DNA of 64,000 bases from Pseudoalteromonas prydzensis. Its GTDB lineage: Bacteria; Pseudomonadota; Gammaproteobacteria; Enterobacterales; Alteromonadaceae. Numbering within the stretch: position 1 is the first letter of the stretch; every line of letters starts with the position of its first letter. The stretch covers positions 21,973 to 85,972 of the forward strand of contig NZ_BDDT01000018.1 in the NCBI RefSeq assembly GCF_001661495.1. Reading direction: 5' to 3'. A program made the position numbers and the translations under genes. Shown here one piece after another: positions 63,636-64,000 of the stretch. Below the pieces are notes generated by a model. That model was given only the letters and a program-made list of their open reading frames with translations. It was not told where the DNA came from and made no database searches.

Positions 63636-64000
63636 TTTCATCCTTTAAATTGATAGTACCTAACTATTCCAGCTCAGAAAGATAACATTGTTCATTTTCT
63701 GAAAAACATACTGAAGGACGAAGCAAAATTGTATCTATTTCGTATGTTTGTCATCAAATTAATATGGCAATTTATCTGCCTCGACACCGATATAATCAGG
63801 TTCGATGTAAGACTTAAACTTAACCGATTTTATCACAGCTTAGTTGAGCATTGAATTTCAGTTAGCTTAACGCTGGACAAAAGCGTGTCAGTGGCTTTGC
63901 TAGATTAGCATTTAATGGATTAGCTGATGTATGGGAAAGTAACAACAACCCTGCTCAGCACGCGCGGCTACGGAATGGAGGCGAAGCCGCAATGCAGTAG
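63636..64000. other. Right-hand end of the window, no gene recognised
   Basis: The bases carry the promoter region of the leftward acetyltransferase gene and then sequence without an ORF. A short hairpin (GCGGCT at 63964, AGCCGC at 63985) lies in a GC-richer stretch at the very end. Confidence 0.4.

Noticed and set aside
63964..63990. Integron attC-like hairpin at the right edge
   Set aside because: Only a 6-bp stem is seen, without paired core sites or a gene cassette, and the window ends there.

Overview
The window looks like chromosome of a marine gammaproteobacterium of the order Alteromonadales, most likely Pseudoalteromonas. This is inferred from the gene mix (bamC, gcvR-bcp, queE/queC, uvrB, rsxABCDGE-nth, large c-di-GMP-type proteins) and the moderately AT-rich DNA; no species marker was tested.

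The left host arm (1-17585) holds the end of a GAF-GGDEF-EAL protein, a YjiH-type membrane protein, the outer-membrane assembly lipoprotein BamC, the GcvR-Bcp pair, an S41 protease, a small helix-hairpin-helix protein, a methyltransferase, the divergent queuosine genes queE and queC, a small membrane methyltransferase, and a minus-strand run of MATE exporter, uvrB, two methyltransferases and an unknown gene. Several intrinsic terminators separate these units.

The middle (17591-53280; 35,690 bp) is a complete Mu-like transposable prophage. Both ends can be read exactly. It starts with TGTA, ends with TACA, is flanked on both sides by the 5-bp direct repeat GTACC, and has matching terminal sequences. 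It is transcribed leftwards from a divergent repressor/Ner switch at 52.2-52.5 kb. The early part has transposase MuA, ATPase MuB, HTH proteins, DUF3164 and GemA, followed by a Mor-type activator. The late part has an endolysin, holin, TraR-like zinc finger, gp25/26/27-like proteins, terminase, portal, MuF, gpG, a protease with a nested scaffold gene, the major head protein, and a tail module with a tube and a 1190-residue tape measure but no sheath or baseplate set. A Mu-type head with a siphovirus-like non-contractile tail is the best reading. Three places hold non-core cargo: a KAP P-loop NTPase with a divergent two-helix membrane protein (43.4-45.9 kb), a coiled-coil membrane protein with a PutAbiC-like abortive-infection protein (32.6-34.8 kb), and three small genes, two of them for membrane proteins, at the right end (17.7-18.8 kb). 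The first two are the strongest candidates for undescribed phage-defence systems. The MuF protein also carries a C-terminal HELGH metallopeptidase-like domain.

The right host arm (53286-64000) starts with a strong promoter and four identical tRNA-Asn(GUU) genes. A degenerate GGDEF/EAL membrane protein, the rsxABCDGE electron-transport operon with nth, and a Vat-like xenobiotic acetyltransferase follow.
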